Of a stretch of 44,337 bases of DNA, positions 1-8,256 are shown in pieces. This DNA is from Hydrogenimonas thermophila (GTDB lineage Bacteria > Campylobacterota > Campylobacteria > Campylobacterales > Hydrogenimonadaceae), in the NCBI RefSeq assembly GCF_900115615.1, contig NZ_FOXB01000016.1, positions 1 to 44,337 on the forward strand. The letters are read 5' to 3'. Within the stretch, counting starts at the first letter, position 1. Every line of letters begins with the position of its first letter. The position numbers and the translations under genes are program-made. The notes beneath the pieces are model-generated. The model was not told the origin of the DNA and ran no database searches. It saw only the letters and a list, made by a program, of their open reading frames with translations.

Positions 1-2
1 CT

Positions 3-119
3 AAAAAAGAAGCACTCATTATTACGGCAAGAAAACTATTGCAGATTATCTATGCAATCTATGTGCATAATACACCTTATGATCCTAAGAGAGTATTTGT
101 TGCACAACCAACAAAATAG
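3..119 (+). mobile_element. IS110-family transposase, C-terminal end (cut by window edge)
   Basis: An open frame enters from the left edge and ends with TAG at 117-119, giving 38 residues that begin KKEALIITARKLLQIIYAIY and continue through NTPYDPKR. The pattern R-K-L-L-x-I-I-Y-A followed by a T/P-Y-D-P turn is typical of the C-terminus of IS110/IS116/IS902 transposases, which are DEDD-type recombinases with a C-terminal serine-containing domain. The catalytic parts lie outside the window, so it cannot be said whether the gene is intact. It lies just downstream of the convergent sulfate-assimilation operon. Confidence 0.75.
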
Positions 120-323
120 ATAGCACTTCCTCTTGATTGTATTTGTGCCATTGACAATGAATTGTTAAAGAGCTAACACAACAACAAAAATCAAACTATA
201 TCGGCTCTATTAAACTACAAGCCGATACCTTGTTAGTGTTATTGATGAAACTTATGTTTCATCATCAAAACACTTCGCAGTTTTGAAGTGTTTTAAAAAT
301 GAAACAAAAAGGTATGTTTTTTT
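120..323. other. Structured non-coding stretch between IS110 gene and cys operon
   Basis: No credible gene is present here. Three perfect stem-loops lie in about 100 bases: TATCGGCT/AGCCGATA (199-206 with 220-227), GATGAAAC/GTTTCATC (244-251 with 256-263, loop TTAT) and AAAACACTTC/GAAGTGTTTT (267-276 with 285-294). IS110-family elements lack long terminal repeats and encode a structured bridge RNA in a flanking non-coding end; in the IS1111 group this is downstream of the transposase. The position and folding would fit that role for the left hairpins, but this is inference. Confidence 0.4.
267..294 (-). terminator. Probable terminator hairpin of the cys operon
   Basis: This is a perfect 10-bp stem (AAAACACTTC/GAAGTGTTTT) with an 8-nt loop, about 30 bases past the stop codon of the last gene of the minus-strand operon. 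On the minus strand the 3' arm ends in TTTT. It is symmetrical enough to act for the IS110 gene on the other strand as well. No long U-tract follows the stem, so efficiency is uncertain. Confidence 0.45.
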
Positions 324-1667
324 TTAAAATTTCAGCCGTTTAAGTTGTTTCTTATAAAACGGCTTTGTATTAGTTATTTTATGTAATGCATCAACTAAAT
401 GATCTATTTGTTCAAACGTATGAATAGGATGAAGTGAAATCCTAAGCCAACCTGGTTTAAATGATAAATCTCTATCATCTTCCAATCCTAAAAGATCATG
501 CCCGTAAGGTCCAGCACAGGCACATCCTGCTCGTGTTTCTATCTGAAATTTTTGTGAAAGAACCTGACATAAAGCATAAGGACTCATCTGTTTTGGAATC
601 AGTGAAACAATCCCTATATTTTCAGCTTCAGGGTTTCCAAGGATCTTAAATTGATCGTTTTTTTGAATATGTTGAACCAAGTATCTATATAACTTCTCTT
701 TTTGCTCTTTAATCCAAACTAATCCCATCTCATTTCTTAGCTGATATGCTAATGCTGCTCGAATCATCTGCAATACGGCAGGCGTACCTGCATCTTCTCT
801 TATTTCAGGATTTTTATGAAACATATGGCTTGTACGACTTACATAAGTAACCGTACCACCTCCAGGGTAAGTCGGAGCAATCGATGTATCTACCAAATCT
901 TTACGAATCACTAAAAGCCCGCAAGCTCCAGGACCTCCAATAAGTTTATGGGCAGAAAGAAACATTGCATCAAATAGATAGGATGAAATATTCATATAAG
1001 GAGATGTTGCCGCTGCATCAAAACATACTACTGCACCATAATGGCGTAAAAGTTTTGAAATCTCCTCATATGGAGTTATAATCCCTGTGGCATTGGATGC
1101 CACACAAAATGAACCTATAATCTCTCTGCCTCTATTCTTTTTTAAAACATTCTCTAAATTCTGCAAATCTACTTTGCCATCAGCTGTAAGAGGAACACGG
1201 TGAATATCACATAAAGACTCCCGAAAACCAAGTTCATTGGAGTGATGTTCATAAGGACCTACTACTACCAACGGTTTTTTTGGTACATCTGGCTTGCTGC
1301 CAAGACGCTTACATACAGCTGGTGGAATATAAAGCCCCATCAACTCTTGAAAACGCTTAATGGCTCCCGTTGATCCATATCCGGATGGAATAATTAAAAA
1401 ATCATCTTCTAAATCAAGAGAACTCTTTAATGAACTTCGAGCATTTTCATAGCATTGTTGCATAGTTTTAGCTAAATAAGCTTCTTCTGAATGTGTATTG
1501 GCATAATACTCCAAAACTTCAGCCATACGCTCTTCTATAGAATGATAACCAAGCCCTGTTGCTGTAAAATCGAAATAGGTTGACTTGCGTTTGCCAATTG
1601 TGTTGTCAAAAAGCTCCTGTCTGGTATCTTTACTTTTAAGAAGCGGCTGAAATAGTCTCTGGTTCAT
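324..1667 (-). CDS. Class V aminotransferase (cysteine desulfurase-like), last gene of cys operon
   Basis: This is a PLP-dependent fold type I enzyme of the aminotransferase class V/cysteine desulfurase superfamily. The motif SAHKLIGGPGACG holds the Schiff-base lysine (about residue 241), and a later RAGCACAGPYGH segment sits where cysteine desulfurases carry the catalytic cysteine. The ATG at 1667 is preceded by AGAGAG; a longer reading to 1715 would need a TTG, so the ATG was chosen. The gene overlaps the 3' end of the sulfite reductase gene by 32 bp, so it is co-transcribed with sulfate assimilation. Its substrate is not known; it may handle cysteine or another sulfur amino acid made by this operon. 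It is clearly not a standard IscS or SufS, because the regions around the lysine and cysteine motifs differ from both. Confidence 0.8.
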   Translation of the reverse strand: MNQRLFQPLLKSKDTRQELFDNTIGKRKSTYFDFTATGLGYHSIEERMAEVLEYYANTHSEEAYLAKTMQQCYENARSSLKSSLDLEDDFLIIPSGYGSTGAIKRFQELMGLYIPPAVCKRLGSKPDVPKKPLVVVGPYEHHSNELGFRESLCDIHRVPLTADGKVDLQNLENVLKKNRGREIIGSFCVASNATGIITPYEEISKLLRHYGAVVCFDAAATSPYMNISSYLFDAMFLSAHKLIGGPGACGLLVIRKDLVDTSIAPTYPGGGTVTYVSRTSHMFHKNPEIREDAGTPAVLQMIRAALAYQLRNEMGLVWIKEQKEKLYRYLVQHIQKNDQFKILGNPEAENIGIVSLIPKQMSPYALCQVLSQKFQIETRAGCACAGPYGHDLLGLEDDRDLSFKPGWLRISLHPIHTFEQIDHLVDALHKITNTKPFYKKQLKRLKF

Positions 1668-3228
1668 AAAATCTCTCTTTAATATAGTGTCTAAAACTAA
1701 TATAGTTGCTTCCAAGGTACTCTTCTATTATGTCTCCTATAACTTTTGCAGCATCCTCTGGAGCAACCTTTATTCCACTTTTAATAGCAAACTCGCTTCG
1801 ATCCTCACCTTCAAGATACCCACCAAACAGAAGCTCAAAACCTTGATGACGCACATCATTTTGCTTGACAATTGTTCCCATTAATCCAATATCCACAATA
1901 TGTGGATGGGCACAACTGTTTGGACAACCATTTACGCTTATACTTATAGGTTCTTTAAAATCAGGAAAACGCTTTTCAAGATATTTAACAATCTCTTCAG
2001 CACGATCTTTGGTTTCACTAATTGCAAATTTACAATACTTTAACCCTGTACAAGCCATTGTTTTAGATCTGAAAGCCGATGGAAATGGTGTAAAACCAGC
2101 CTCTTGCAATAAAGATACAGCTTCTACAGTTTTATGTTCAGGTACATCTGTAACAATAAAATCTTGTGTTGGTGTTATGCGAATAGCTGTAGCACCAATC
2201 CGTTTTAAAACTTCATAAAGAGAAAATAGTCCACCTGAACCAACACCACTGGTACTAACAGAACAGCCGATATAGTTGTACCCTATCTCTTTGCTTGGAT
2301 GCACGCCAAAATGTGATCTCACTGGGTATGGTGTCAAATGATGTGATGATCCTTTAATAAGTTTATACCCCAATATCTTATTTTCAAGAATATTTTTAAA
2401 ATGTTCAACTCCCCATGCATCTATTAAATGTCTCAATCTAGCCTTGGTACGGTTTTCTCTGTTGCCGTAATCTCGAAAAATGACTGCAACAGCTTCTGCA
2501 ATCTCAGGAAGTTGATGAGCATAAGCATAACCAATATGTGTAGCAAAGCGCTTATTCTTGGCAAGCCCTCCACCAACCATTACGCTAAAAATATCTGAAT
2601 GTCGATCATTTGGTGTTGCCACAAAACTAAGATCGTGAATCTCAGGATTTGTACAATGTTTATGGCATCCGCATACACTGATCTTAAACTTTCTTGGCAG
2701 ATTGGAAAAGAGCCTCTTTTTTTGATCAAATAGTTGATTTATTTGTCGAACAATTGATCGTACATCAGCACTCTCTTTAGGATCCAACCCATTTACAGGA
2801 CAACTGACAATATTTCTAGGACAATCTCCTGCTGCCATTTGTGTTGTAAGCCCAGCTTTTTGCAAACGATCAAATATTTCAGGAAGATTCTTAACCTCAA
2901 TCCAGTGAAACTGTACATCTTGCCTAGTTGTAAAATCAGCAGTATCTCTTGCAAAATCTCTAGAAATTTCTGCCAAAGTCTTCAGCTGATCATCGGTGAC
3001 CAATCCACCAAGCAGTTTGACTCTTAGCATAAAATATAGAGTCGGATCATCATCTGCTTGCAAACTTTTGTTTTGTGTATAAAGACCATACCATTTAAAC
3101 CGGTCAATATCATCAGGATCAATCTCTTGACCTGTTTGTGCATAGTGTAAGATATCGTCTAAAACATCCAAGCCATCCTTGGTTCTCTTAATGCGTTCAA
3201 CTCTTTGTGCCGCTGTCTCTTTAGCCAT
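1636..3228 (-). CDS. Siroheme-dependent sulfite (nitrite/sulfite) reductase
   Basis: This is the ferredoxin-type nitrite/sulfite reductase family, about 530 residues in the usual duplicated layout. C-x5-C (CTGLKYC, about residues 393-399) and C-x3-C (GCPNSC, about 435-439) bind the 4Fe-4S cluster coupled to siroheme. A third cysteine group (CGCHKHC) lies near residue 190. The operon setting, directly after cysN and in the same transcript as cysH, argues for six-electron reduction of sulfite to sulfide rather than nitrite reduction. The chosen ATG has AAGGAG eight bases upstream; a GTG at 3237 overlaps that site and is less likely. The start overlaps the cysN stop by 8 bp, suggesting translational coupling. 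No separate flavoprotein subunit (CysJ) is nearby, so ferredoxin is the likely donor. Confidence 0.88.
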   Translation of the reverse strand: MAKETAAQRVERIKRTKDGLDVLDDILHYAQTGQEIDPDDIDRFKWYGLYTQNKSLQADDDPTLYFMLRVKLLGGLVTDDQLKTLAEISRDFARDTADFTTRQDVQFHWIEVKNLPEIFDRLQKAGLTTQMAAGDCPRNIVSCPVNGLDPKESADVRSIVRQINQLFDQKKRLFSNLPRKFKISVCGCHKHCTNPEIHDLSFVATPNDRHSDIFSVMVGGGLAKNKRFATHIGYAYAHQLPEIAEAVAVIFRDYGNRENRTKARLRHLIDAWGVEHFKNILENKILGYKLIKGSSHHLTPYPVRSHFGVHPSKEIGYNYIGCSVSTSGVGSGGLFSLYEVLKRIGATAIRITPTQDFIVTDVPEHKTVEAVSLLQEAGFTPFPSAFRSKTMACTGLKYCKFAISETKDRAEEIVKYLEKRFPDFKEPISISVNGCPNSCAHPHIVDIGLMGTIVKQNDVRHQGFELLFGGYLEGEDRSEFAIKSGIKVAPEDAAKVIGDIIEEYLGSNYISFRHYIKERFYEPETISAAS

Positions 3229-4666
3229 TTTGCACACTCCTTAACTGTGTAATATCTGGTACACCCCAATGAGGAAAATATTTGCGTACCAATGCATTTA
3301 ACTCTTTTTCAAAATCACTAATATCACCTTGTATTACTTTCTCATCTTCTGCTACTTCAGTAGAGACAATCATTCCGGCACCAACTGTTCGGTTGGTGAT
3401 TTTATCTATTAAAATAAAACTTCCTGTTCGTTTGATATCTTTATAAGCATCACACACAATAGGTTGAGAAAGAGAGATACGGCAATGTGCGATATCATTC
3501 AATCCAAGTGATTGCAATGGTTTATGTTCAAATGTATTGACATCAATTGCATAATGGATCTTTTCAACTTCAGCCAATACACTCTGATACGCACCACCTT
3601 TAAAACCGTATGTTTCTTTTAAAACCAACTCATTATCATCCATCCATACGATAATAGCATCAGCCTTGTCAGTGACACTGGCACAATTTTTAGAATGTAC
3701 TATTACATCTGAACGGCTGATATCTATTTCATCTTCTGTTGTAATCGTTACAGCCATAGGTACAGATGCCTCTGTAACGGTATGAAGCGTCTGCTCTTTC
3801 TTACCATTATCTGTAAATGGGGCAACTATTGATTTGACTTTGGTTCTCTTTTTAGATGGAAGAACCATAATCTCATCACCCTCGTGAATTGTTCCAGAGG
3901 CAATTGTTCCACTAAAGCCCCTGAAATTAAGGTTTGGTCTGTTGACATACTGCACAAGAAATCTAAGTTCCGTATCAGCTTCACTCTTGCCTATTTCAAT
4001 ACTATCAAGAAGTTCAATTAAAGATTTTCCGCTATACCAAGGCATATGCTCACTACGATGAACAATATTGTCACCAACCAAGGCGCTGATTGGTACAAAA
4101 TGTACCTCTTCAAGATCAAGCTTATTAGCCACTTCATTACTATAGCTTTGTACAATCTCTTCAAAACGCTCAGAAGAGTAATCAACAAGATCCATCTTAT
4201 TAACAGCTACAACAATATGTTTAATTCCCAAAAGGTTGACAATATAACTATGTCTTCTTGTTTGAGTTAAAACACCTTTGCGCGCATCAATTAAAATGAT
4301 GGCAAGATCAGCTGTTGAAGCACCGGTTACCATGTTTCTTGTATACTGTTCATGCCCTGGTGTATCGGCAATAATATATTTCTTATGCTCTGTTGAAAAA
4401 AAGCGATACGCTACATCAATAGTTATGCCTTGTTCACGTTCACTTTGCAGTCCATCTACCAAAAGAGCAAGGTCGAATGCTTCTCCTGTTGTGCCATATT
4501 TTCGACTCTCATGCTCAACTGCTAAAATTTGATCTTCAAATACAGTTTTAGTATCATAAAGAAGTCGACCTATCAAGGTACTCTTTCCATCATCAACACT
4601 GCCACATGTAATAAAACGCAAAAAATCTTTTTCTGCATACTCTTTTAAATATCTCTCTATCTGCAT
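3221..4666 (-). CDS. cysN: Sulfate adenylyltransferase large subunit, GTPase (CysN)
   Basis: This is the GTP-hydrolysing subunit that drives formation of adenylyl sulfate (APS) from sulfate and ATP with CysD. The translation-factor-type GTPase domain is complete: P-loop GSVDDGKST at residues 22-30, DTPGHEQY (G3) and NKMD (G4), followed by two beta-barrel domains resembling EF-Tu domains II and III. At 481 residues it is a CysN without a fused CysC kinase domain, consistent with the pathway using APS directly. Its ATG overlaps the cysD stop by one base (TAATG) and its end overlaps the sulfite reductase start, so the genes are translationally linked. Confidence 0.95.
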   Translation of the reverse strand: MQIERYLKEYAEKDFLRFITCGSVDDGKSTLIGRLLYDTKTVFEDQILAVEHESRKYGTTGEAFDLALLVDGLQSEREQGITIDVAYRFFSTEHKKYIIADTPGHEQYTRNMVTGASTADLAIILIDARKGVLTQTRRHSYIVNLLGIKHIVVAVNKMDLVDYSSERFEEIVQSYSNEVANKLDLEEVHFVPISALVGDNIVHRSEHMPWYSGKSLIELLDSIEIGKSEADTELRFLVQYVNRPNLNFRGFSGTIASGTIHEGDEIMVLPSKKRTKVKSIVAPFTDNGKKEQTLHTVTEASVPMAVTITTEDEIDISRSDVIVHSKNCASVTDKADAIIVWMDDNELVLKETYGFKGGAYQSVLAEVEKIHYAIDVNTFEHKPLQSLGLNDIAHCRISLSQPIVCDAYKDIKRTGSFILIDKITNRTVGAGMIVSTEVAEDEKVIQGDISDFEKELNALVRKYFPHWGVPDITQLRSVQNG

Positions 4667-5577
4667 TAGAAGTACCCCTCTATTTTCTTCTTTTCCATTG
4701 CACCTTCTTGATCTTTGTCGATCAGACGACCCTGACGCTCACTAGTACGGCTTACAAGCATCTCTTCAATAATCTTTGGCAGAGTGTCGGCCTGTGATTC
4801 AATAGCACCTGTTAATGGGTAACAACCAAGTGTTCTAAAACGTACTATCTCCTCTTTTGCCTGAGCACGCAAATGAGCAGGCATACGCTCGTCATCTACC
4901 ATAATTTTTACTCCATCAATCTCTACAACTGGTCGCTTCTTCGCATAATAAAGCGGTACTATAGGTATATCTTCAAGATAAATATACTGCCAAATATCAA
5001 GCTCCGTCCAGTTTGAAAGAGGAAAGACTCTTACGCTTTCACCCTTATGTATTTGTGTGTTATAAATACTCCACAATTCTGGACGCTGATTTTTTGGATC
5101 CCAGCGATGATTTTTCCCTCTAAATGAAAAGATACGCTCTTTTGCCCGACTCTTCTCTTCATCACGCCTTGCACCACCAATAATTGCATCAAACCCAAGT
5201 GCATTAAGTGCCTGTTTGAGTGCCTCTGTTTTCATAATATCAGTATGCACACTGCTACCATGTATAAATGGATTAATATCCATCTCTTTGCCCTTAGGGT
5301 TGACATGAACAATTAAATCAAGCCCAAGCTCTTTGACACGACTGTCTCTAAACTCAATCATCTCTTTGAATTTCCAAAGTGTATCGACATGCAAAAGAGG
5401 AAAAGGAATTTTCCCAGGATAAAATGCTTTCAAAGCCAAATGCAACATGACAGACGAATCTTTACCAATACTGTACATCATAACGGGGTTTGAAAACTCC
5501 GATGCCACTTCTCTTAATATCTCAATAGATTCTGCTTCTAAACGCTTTAAATGACTTATCTTATTTTTATCAAGCAT
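4666..5577 (-). CDS. cysD: Sulfate adenylyltransferase small subunit (CysD)
   Basis: This is the catalytic subunit of ATP sulfurylase, a PP-loop ATP pyrophosphatase family protein that adenylates sulfate. The PP-loop appears as [14 protein letters not shown] near residue 35, and the length of 303 residues is normal for CysD. The C-terminal part holds the conserved [19 protein letters not shown] region. The ATG overlaps the cysH stop by 8 bp (ATGCTTGA), and the gene runs directly into cysN. No cysC is encoded nearby. Confidence 0.95.
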   Translation of the reverse strand: MLDKNKISHLKRLEAESIEILREVASEFSNPVMMYSIGKDSSVMLHLALKAFYPGKIPFPLLHVDTLWKFKEMIEFRDSRVKELGLDLIVHVNPKGKEMDINPFIHGSSVHTDIMKTEALKQALNALGFDAIIGGARRDEEKSRAKERIFSFRGKNHRWDPKNQRPELWSIYNTQIHKGESVRVFPLSNWTELDIWQYIYLEDIPIVPLYYAKKRPVVEIDGVKIMVDDERMPAHLRAQAKEEIVRFRTLGCYPLTGAIESQADTLPKIIEEMLVSRTSERQGRLIDKDQEGAMEKKKIEGYF

Positions 5578-6289
5578 GCTCTTTTACCCCTTTGTCATGT
5601 AAATGAAGTCCACACTCCTTTTTCTCAGGTGATTCCCACCACCACCGTCCGGCACGGCTATCTTCTCCTGGCTGTACAGCTCTTGTACAGGGTGCACAAC
5701 CGATACTTGGGTATCCTTCATCATGCAACTTGTTGTATGGCACATTATGAAAACGAATATAGCTCCATACATCGGTTTCACTCCACTCAGCCAATGGATT
5801 GATTTTATAAAGACCATGTGTTGCATCATATTCGACAATCTGTACATCATCCCTTGTAACTGACTGCTCTTTTCTTAACCCGGTAATCCACGCACTTAAC
5901 CCTTTTAATGCCCTTTTAAGTGGTTTGACTTTACGGACATAGCAACACTCTTTTCTATTTTCAACTGAGCTATAAAACCCATTCACACCCTGCTTGGCAT
6001 ATAGTTTTTCAATATCTTCAGTATCAGGAAAAAAGATTTGAATATCAACACCATATTTTTCTCTTGTCTTGTCCATTAAGGCATACGTTTCTGCAGGTAG
6101 TCTTCCTGTATCAAGTGTAAAAATCTTTATATTAGGATCAATACGGCAAAGCATATCTGTTAGCACTTGGTCCTCTGCTCCAAAGCTGGAAGCCAAAGCA
6201 ACATTTCCATTAAATTGTTCCAATACATAAGCAAGAATCTCTTCAGGAGACTTATGTTGCAATGTGCTGTTAATCTGTTTTAAATCCAT
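5570..6289 (-). CDS. cysH: Assimilatory APS reductase (CysH family, 4Fe-4S type)
   Basis: The protein reduces adenylyl sulfate to sulfite and AMP using thioredoxin-type thiols. It has the PP-loop domain ([10 protein letters not shown] near residue 34). It also carries the paired cysteines KECCYVRK (C115, C116) and GCAPC (C198, C201) that ligate a 4Fe-4S cluster in APS-specific reductases, plus the C-terminal ECGLH active-site cysteine (C226). Enzymes that use PAPS lack the CC/CxxC set, so APS is the predicted substrate. That agrees with the absence of an APS kinase. It is preceded by the DUF2061 gene after a 16-bp gap. Confidence 0.93.
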   Translation of the reverse strand: MDLKQINSTLQHKSPEEILAYVLEQFNGNVALASSFGAEDQVLTDMLCRIDPNIKIFTLDTGRLPAETYALMDKTREKYGVDIQIFFPDTEDIEKLYAKQGVNGFYSSVENRKECCYVRKVKPLKRALKGLSAWITGLRKEQSVTRDDVQIVEYDATHGLYKINPLAEWSETDVWSYIRFHNVPYNKLHDEGYPSIGCAPCTRAVQPGEDSRAGRWWWESPEKKECGLHLHDKGVKEHA

Positions 6290-6305
6290 AACAAATTTCC
6301 TTCTT

Positions 6306-6536
6306 TTATATGTTATATTCAGGCTCTTTTACTTTAACCCGTCCAATATTCAACCTGCTCCACCCTCTTTCATGCAGGTAGTAAAGAACCATTTTTGTAA
6401 ACAATTCTATTCCACCAATTGATGCCGCCATTGAGACATCTCCTGTAATGAAGTATGAAATCAAAATTGTGTCTATTGTTCCAAGAGTGCGCCAAGAAAT
6501 GGTTTTAAGCACACTCCGGTATGGTTTTTCATACAT
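6306..6536 (-). CDS. DUF2061 small membrane protein in cys operon
   Basis: This 76-residue protein matches the DUF2061 pattern: an N-terminal RSVLKTISWRTLGTIDT segment, a transmembrane helix (ILISYFITG), an amphipathic second helix around the GGIELFTKMVLYYLHERGW motif, and a short basic tail. The function is unknown. The family is often found inside sulfate-assimilation operons and adjoining gene clusters, as here between cysK and cysH. The ATG at 6536 overlaps the cysK stop as TAATG with GGGGG five bases upstream; an ATG four codons earlier was rejected because it lies inside cysK without a better ribosome site. Confidence 0.8.
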   Translation of the reverse strand: MYEKPYRSVLKTISWRTLGTIDTILISYFITGDVSMAASIGGIELFTKMVLYYLHERGWSRLNIGRVKVKEPEYNI

Positions 6537-7486
6537 TAAAGCCCCCATAACTCCAAGTCTGTCTGTTCTGGCTTAGAAAAGAGTTCTGTACTTAAGTATC
6601 TCTCTCCGGTATCACATAAAATTGTGACTATTACTTTGCCTTTATTCTCTTCTCTGTTACCTACAATCGAAGAGGCATAAAGGTTTGCTCCAGATGAAAT
6701 ACCTACTAACAACCCTTGCTCTTTTGCTATGCGTCTAGCTGTAGCCATTGCATCATCATTACTGACTTGAATTACTTCATCATAAATTTTTGTATTTAAT
6801 ACATCAGGTACAAAACCTGCACCAATTCCCTGAATTTTATGCGCACCAGGCTTTCCACCAGAAAGCACAGGTGAATCAACCGGTTCTACTGCAATAATTT
6901 GAATAGAAGGGTTGTAAGATTTAAGCTTCTCTCCAATACCTGTAATTGTTCCGCCGGTACCTACTGCTGCAACTAAAATATCAACTTTTCCGTCTGTATC
7001 TTTCCAAATCTCTTCTGCTGTTGTTTCAGAATGAATTTTTGGATTCGCCGGATTCTCAAATTGTCTTAGCAATACAGCATTTTGTAGCTTTTGCGCTAAC
7101 TCTTCAGCCTTTTTTACTGCACCGCTCATACCTTTTGATGCACTAGTTAAAACAATATCTGCACCTAATGCGCTCATTAGCTTTCTTCTCTCTACACTCA
7201 TTGACTCTGGCATTGTTAAAATTAATTTCAATCCAAGTCCTGCTACAGCAGATGCTAGTGCTATTCCTGTATTTCCGCTTGTTGCTTCAATAATTACACT
7301 CTCTTTATCTATCTTTCCGCTTTTTATTGCCTCTTTAATCATACTTACAGCAATTCGATCTTTTACAGAACTAGTTGGATTCATAAATTCACACTTACCA
7401 AAAAGTTCACTAGAAGAAGTAAGATTTCTAATTCTTACTAAAGGAGTATTACCTACCAACTCTGTTACATTTTCTGCTACATTCAT
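6536..7486 (-). CDS. cysK: Cysteine synthase (O-acetylserine sulfhydrylase)
   Basis: This PLP enzyme makes cysteine from O-acetylserine and sulfide, completing the pathway encoded downstream. The PLP lysine lies in NPTSSVKDRI (K42), and the phosphate/substrate loop TSGNTG is near residue 70; the glycine-rich GTGGTITG loop is near residue 178. The length of 316 residues is normal for CysK/CysM. It is the first gene of the operon, with AAAGGAG six bases before the ATG and a consensus promoter at 7536-7564. CysK and CysM cannot be separated with certainty by eye, but CysK is favoured. Confidence 0.93.
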   Translation of the reverse strand: MNVAENVTELVGNTPLVRIRNLTSSSELFGKCEFMNPTSSVKDRIAVSMIKEAIKSGKIDKESVIIEATSGNTGIALASAVAGLGLKLILTMPESMSVERRKLMSALGADIVLTSASKGMSGAVKKAEELAQKLQNAVLLRQFENPANPKIHSETTAEEIWKDTDGKVDILVAAVGTGGTITGIGEKLKSYNPSIQIIAVEPVDSPVLSGGKPGAHKIQGIGAGFVPDVLNTKIYDEVIQVSNDDAMATARRIAKEQGLLVGISSGANLYASSIVGNREENKGKVIVTILCDTGERYLSTELFSKPEQTDLELWGL

Positions 7487-7502
7487 TCTGTCTCCTTTAG
7501 AC

Positions 7503-7523
7503 TCAGTTAAATCAAATAACTGA
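7503..7523. promoter_or_regulatory. Perfect dyad in the cysK leader (possible operator)
   Basis: TCAGTTA and TAACTGA form a perfect 7-bp inverted repeat around a 7-base spacer. It sits just downstream of the predicted transcription start and 16 bases before the cysK start codon. At this position it could be an operator that blocks transcription, or a leader hairpin near the ribosome site. The binding protein is unknown; a sulfur-status regulator is a reasonable guess. Confidence 0.4.
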
Positions 7524-7535
7524 ATATTTGAAGAA

Positions 7536-7564
7536 ATTATAATTAAATATTAGATTAATGTCAA
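7536..7564 (-). promoter_or_regulatory. Consensus sigma70 promoter of the cys operon
   Basis: On the minus strand TTGACA (7564-7559) and TATAAT (7541-7536) are separated by exactly 17 bases, a perfect match to both hexamers and to the spacing. The predicted start is near 7529, giving a leader of about 43 bases before cysK. A perfect -35 is unusual in Campylobacterota, where promoters usually rely on an extended -10 and T-rich upstream tracts. Confidence 0.75.
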
Positions 7565-7843
7565 GTATTTCTATAGGAATTATAGATATTGCTATATCAT
7601 CCCCATAAATACGGCGTTTTGTATAGTTTTAAAATAGCTAAAAAATTAAAATTTTGAAAGAAAGTTGGTTAATATCTACTATTTTTGTAGACTTTATGGC
7701 TTTTTTTGAAATATAAAGGTTTATACAGCAATGAACTAATTAAAGAATAAATCAAGAAGAGGAATAAAAGATAGCTTCTTATAGTATGAAGATAATAAAC
7801 AGCAAGAAATAGCAGTAAAAAGTTTATTTGAAAAAAGGTTCAA
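7565..7843. other. Intergenic AT-rich stretch, no gene seen
   Basis: This part of the 400-bp gap between cysK and the SUI1 gene holds no open frame with a credible start or family match, and no tRNA or recognisable riboswitch. A-rich and T-rich runs are scattered through it, and an imperfect short palindrome (CTATA-GGAAT-TATAG) lies near 7571-7585, upstream of the cys promoter. A small RNA cannot be excluded. Confidence 0.4.
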
Positions 7844-7877
7844 AGCTAAATAGATGAGATAACTCAACTATTTAGCT
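7844..7877 (-). terminator. Hairpin terminator after the SUI1 gene
   Basis: AGCTAAATAG pairs with CTATTTAGCT (10 bp); after one A/A mismatch TGAG pairs with CTCA around an ATAA loop. The hairpin starts 17 bases after the SUI1 stop codon. On the minus strand it is followed by TTGAACC and a run of six T. It is a good rho-independent terminator for the arsC-ybiT-SUI1 operon. Confidence 0.7.
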
Positions 7878-7893
7878 ATATAACATTTTGGTT

Positions 7894-8256
7894 TTATTTT
7901 TTAAAACGGTAACCAGCATTTTGTAAAAGTGGACGAACTACATCAGCCTTTTCTCCTTGCAGTTCCATCCACCCATCTTTAAAGGTTCCACCGCTTCCTA
8001 GGCTTTTTTTAATACTTTTTAATAAAGATTTGATTTCATCTTTATCTATGAAAAACTCCCCAACGAGTGTAACTGGCTTTCCACGCCGTTTCTCACGCTT
8101 AAAGACAAGTCGATGTTCAGCTGGAGTTAGAATTTTCTTCTCATTGTTACAGATGCATTCACTTCGGTTCTCACCACATTTAGGGCAGAGGTCATCAACC
8201 TCCCACCCATTGCCAAATGATCCAAAAGAGAGATCTAGTTTTGTTCCGCGTGCCAT
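7894..8256 (-). CDS. yciH: SUI1/YciH-family translation initiation factor
   Basis: This 120-residue protein has the SUI1/eIF1 fold in its C-terminal half, with the signature SLGSGGTFKDGWMELQGE about 30 residues from the end. The N-terminal part carries a CPKC...CIC cysteine group resembling a small zinc knuckle. Bacterial YciH proteins are thought to influence start-codon selection, as eIF1 does; the exact role is unsettled. The ATG overlaps the ybiT stop (TAATG), so the gene is translationally coupled to an ABC-F ATPase that also acts on ribosomes. Confidence 0.88.
   Translation of the reverse strand: MARGTKLDLSFGSFGNGWEVDDLCPKCGENRSECICNNEKKILTPAEHRLVFKREKRRGKPVTLVGEFFIDKDEIKSLLKSIKKSLGSGGTFKDGWMELQGEKADVVRPLLQNAGYRFKK

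Noticed and set aside
5584-5850. 88-codon minus-strand frame inside cysH
   Set aside because: It is a shifted reading of cysH, whose frame has the CC, CxxC and ECGLH motifs.
324-7486. Horizontal import of the whole cys operon with IS110
   Set aside because: Base and codon use look the same as in neighbouring genes and the operon is complete and tightly coupled; adjacency to the element alone is not evidence of transfer.
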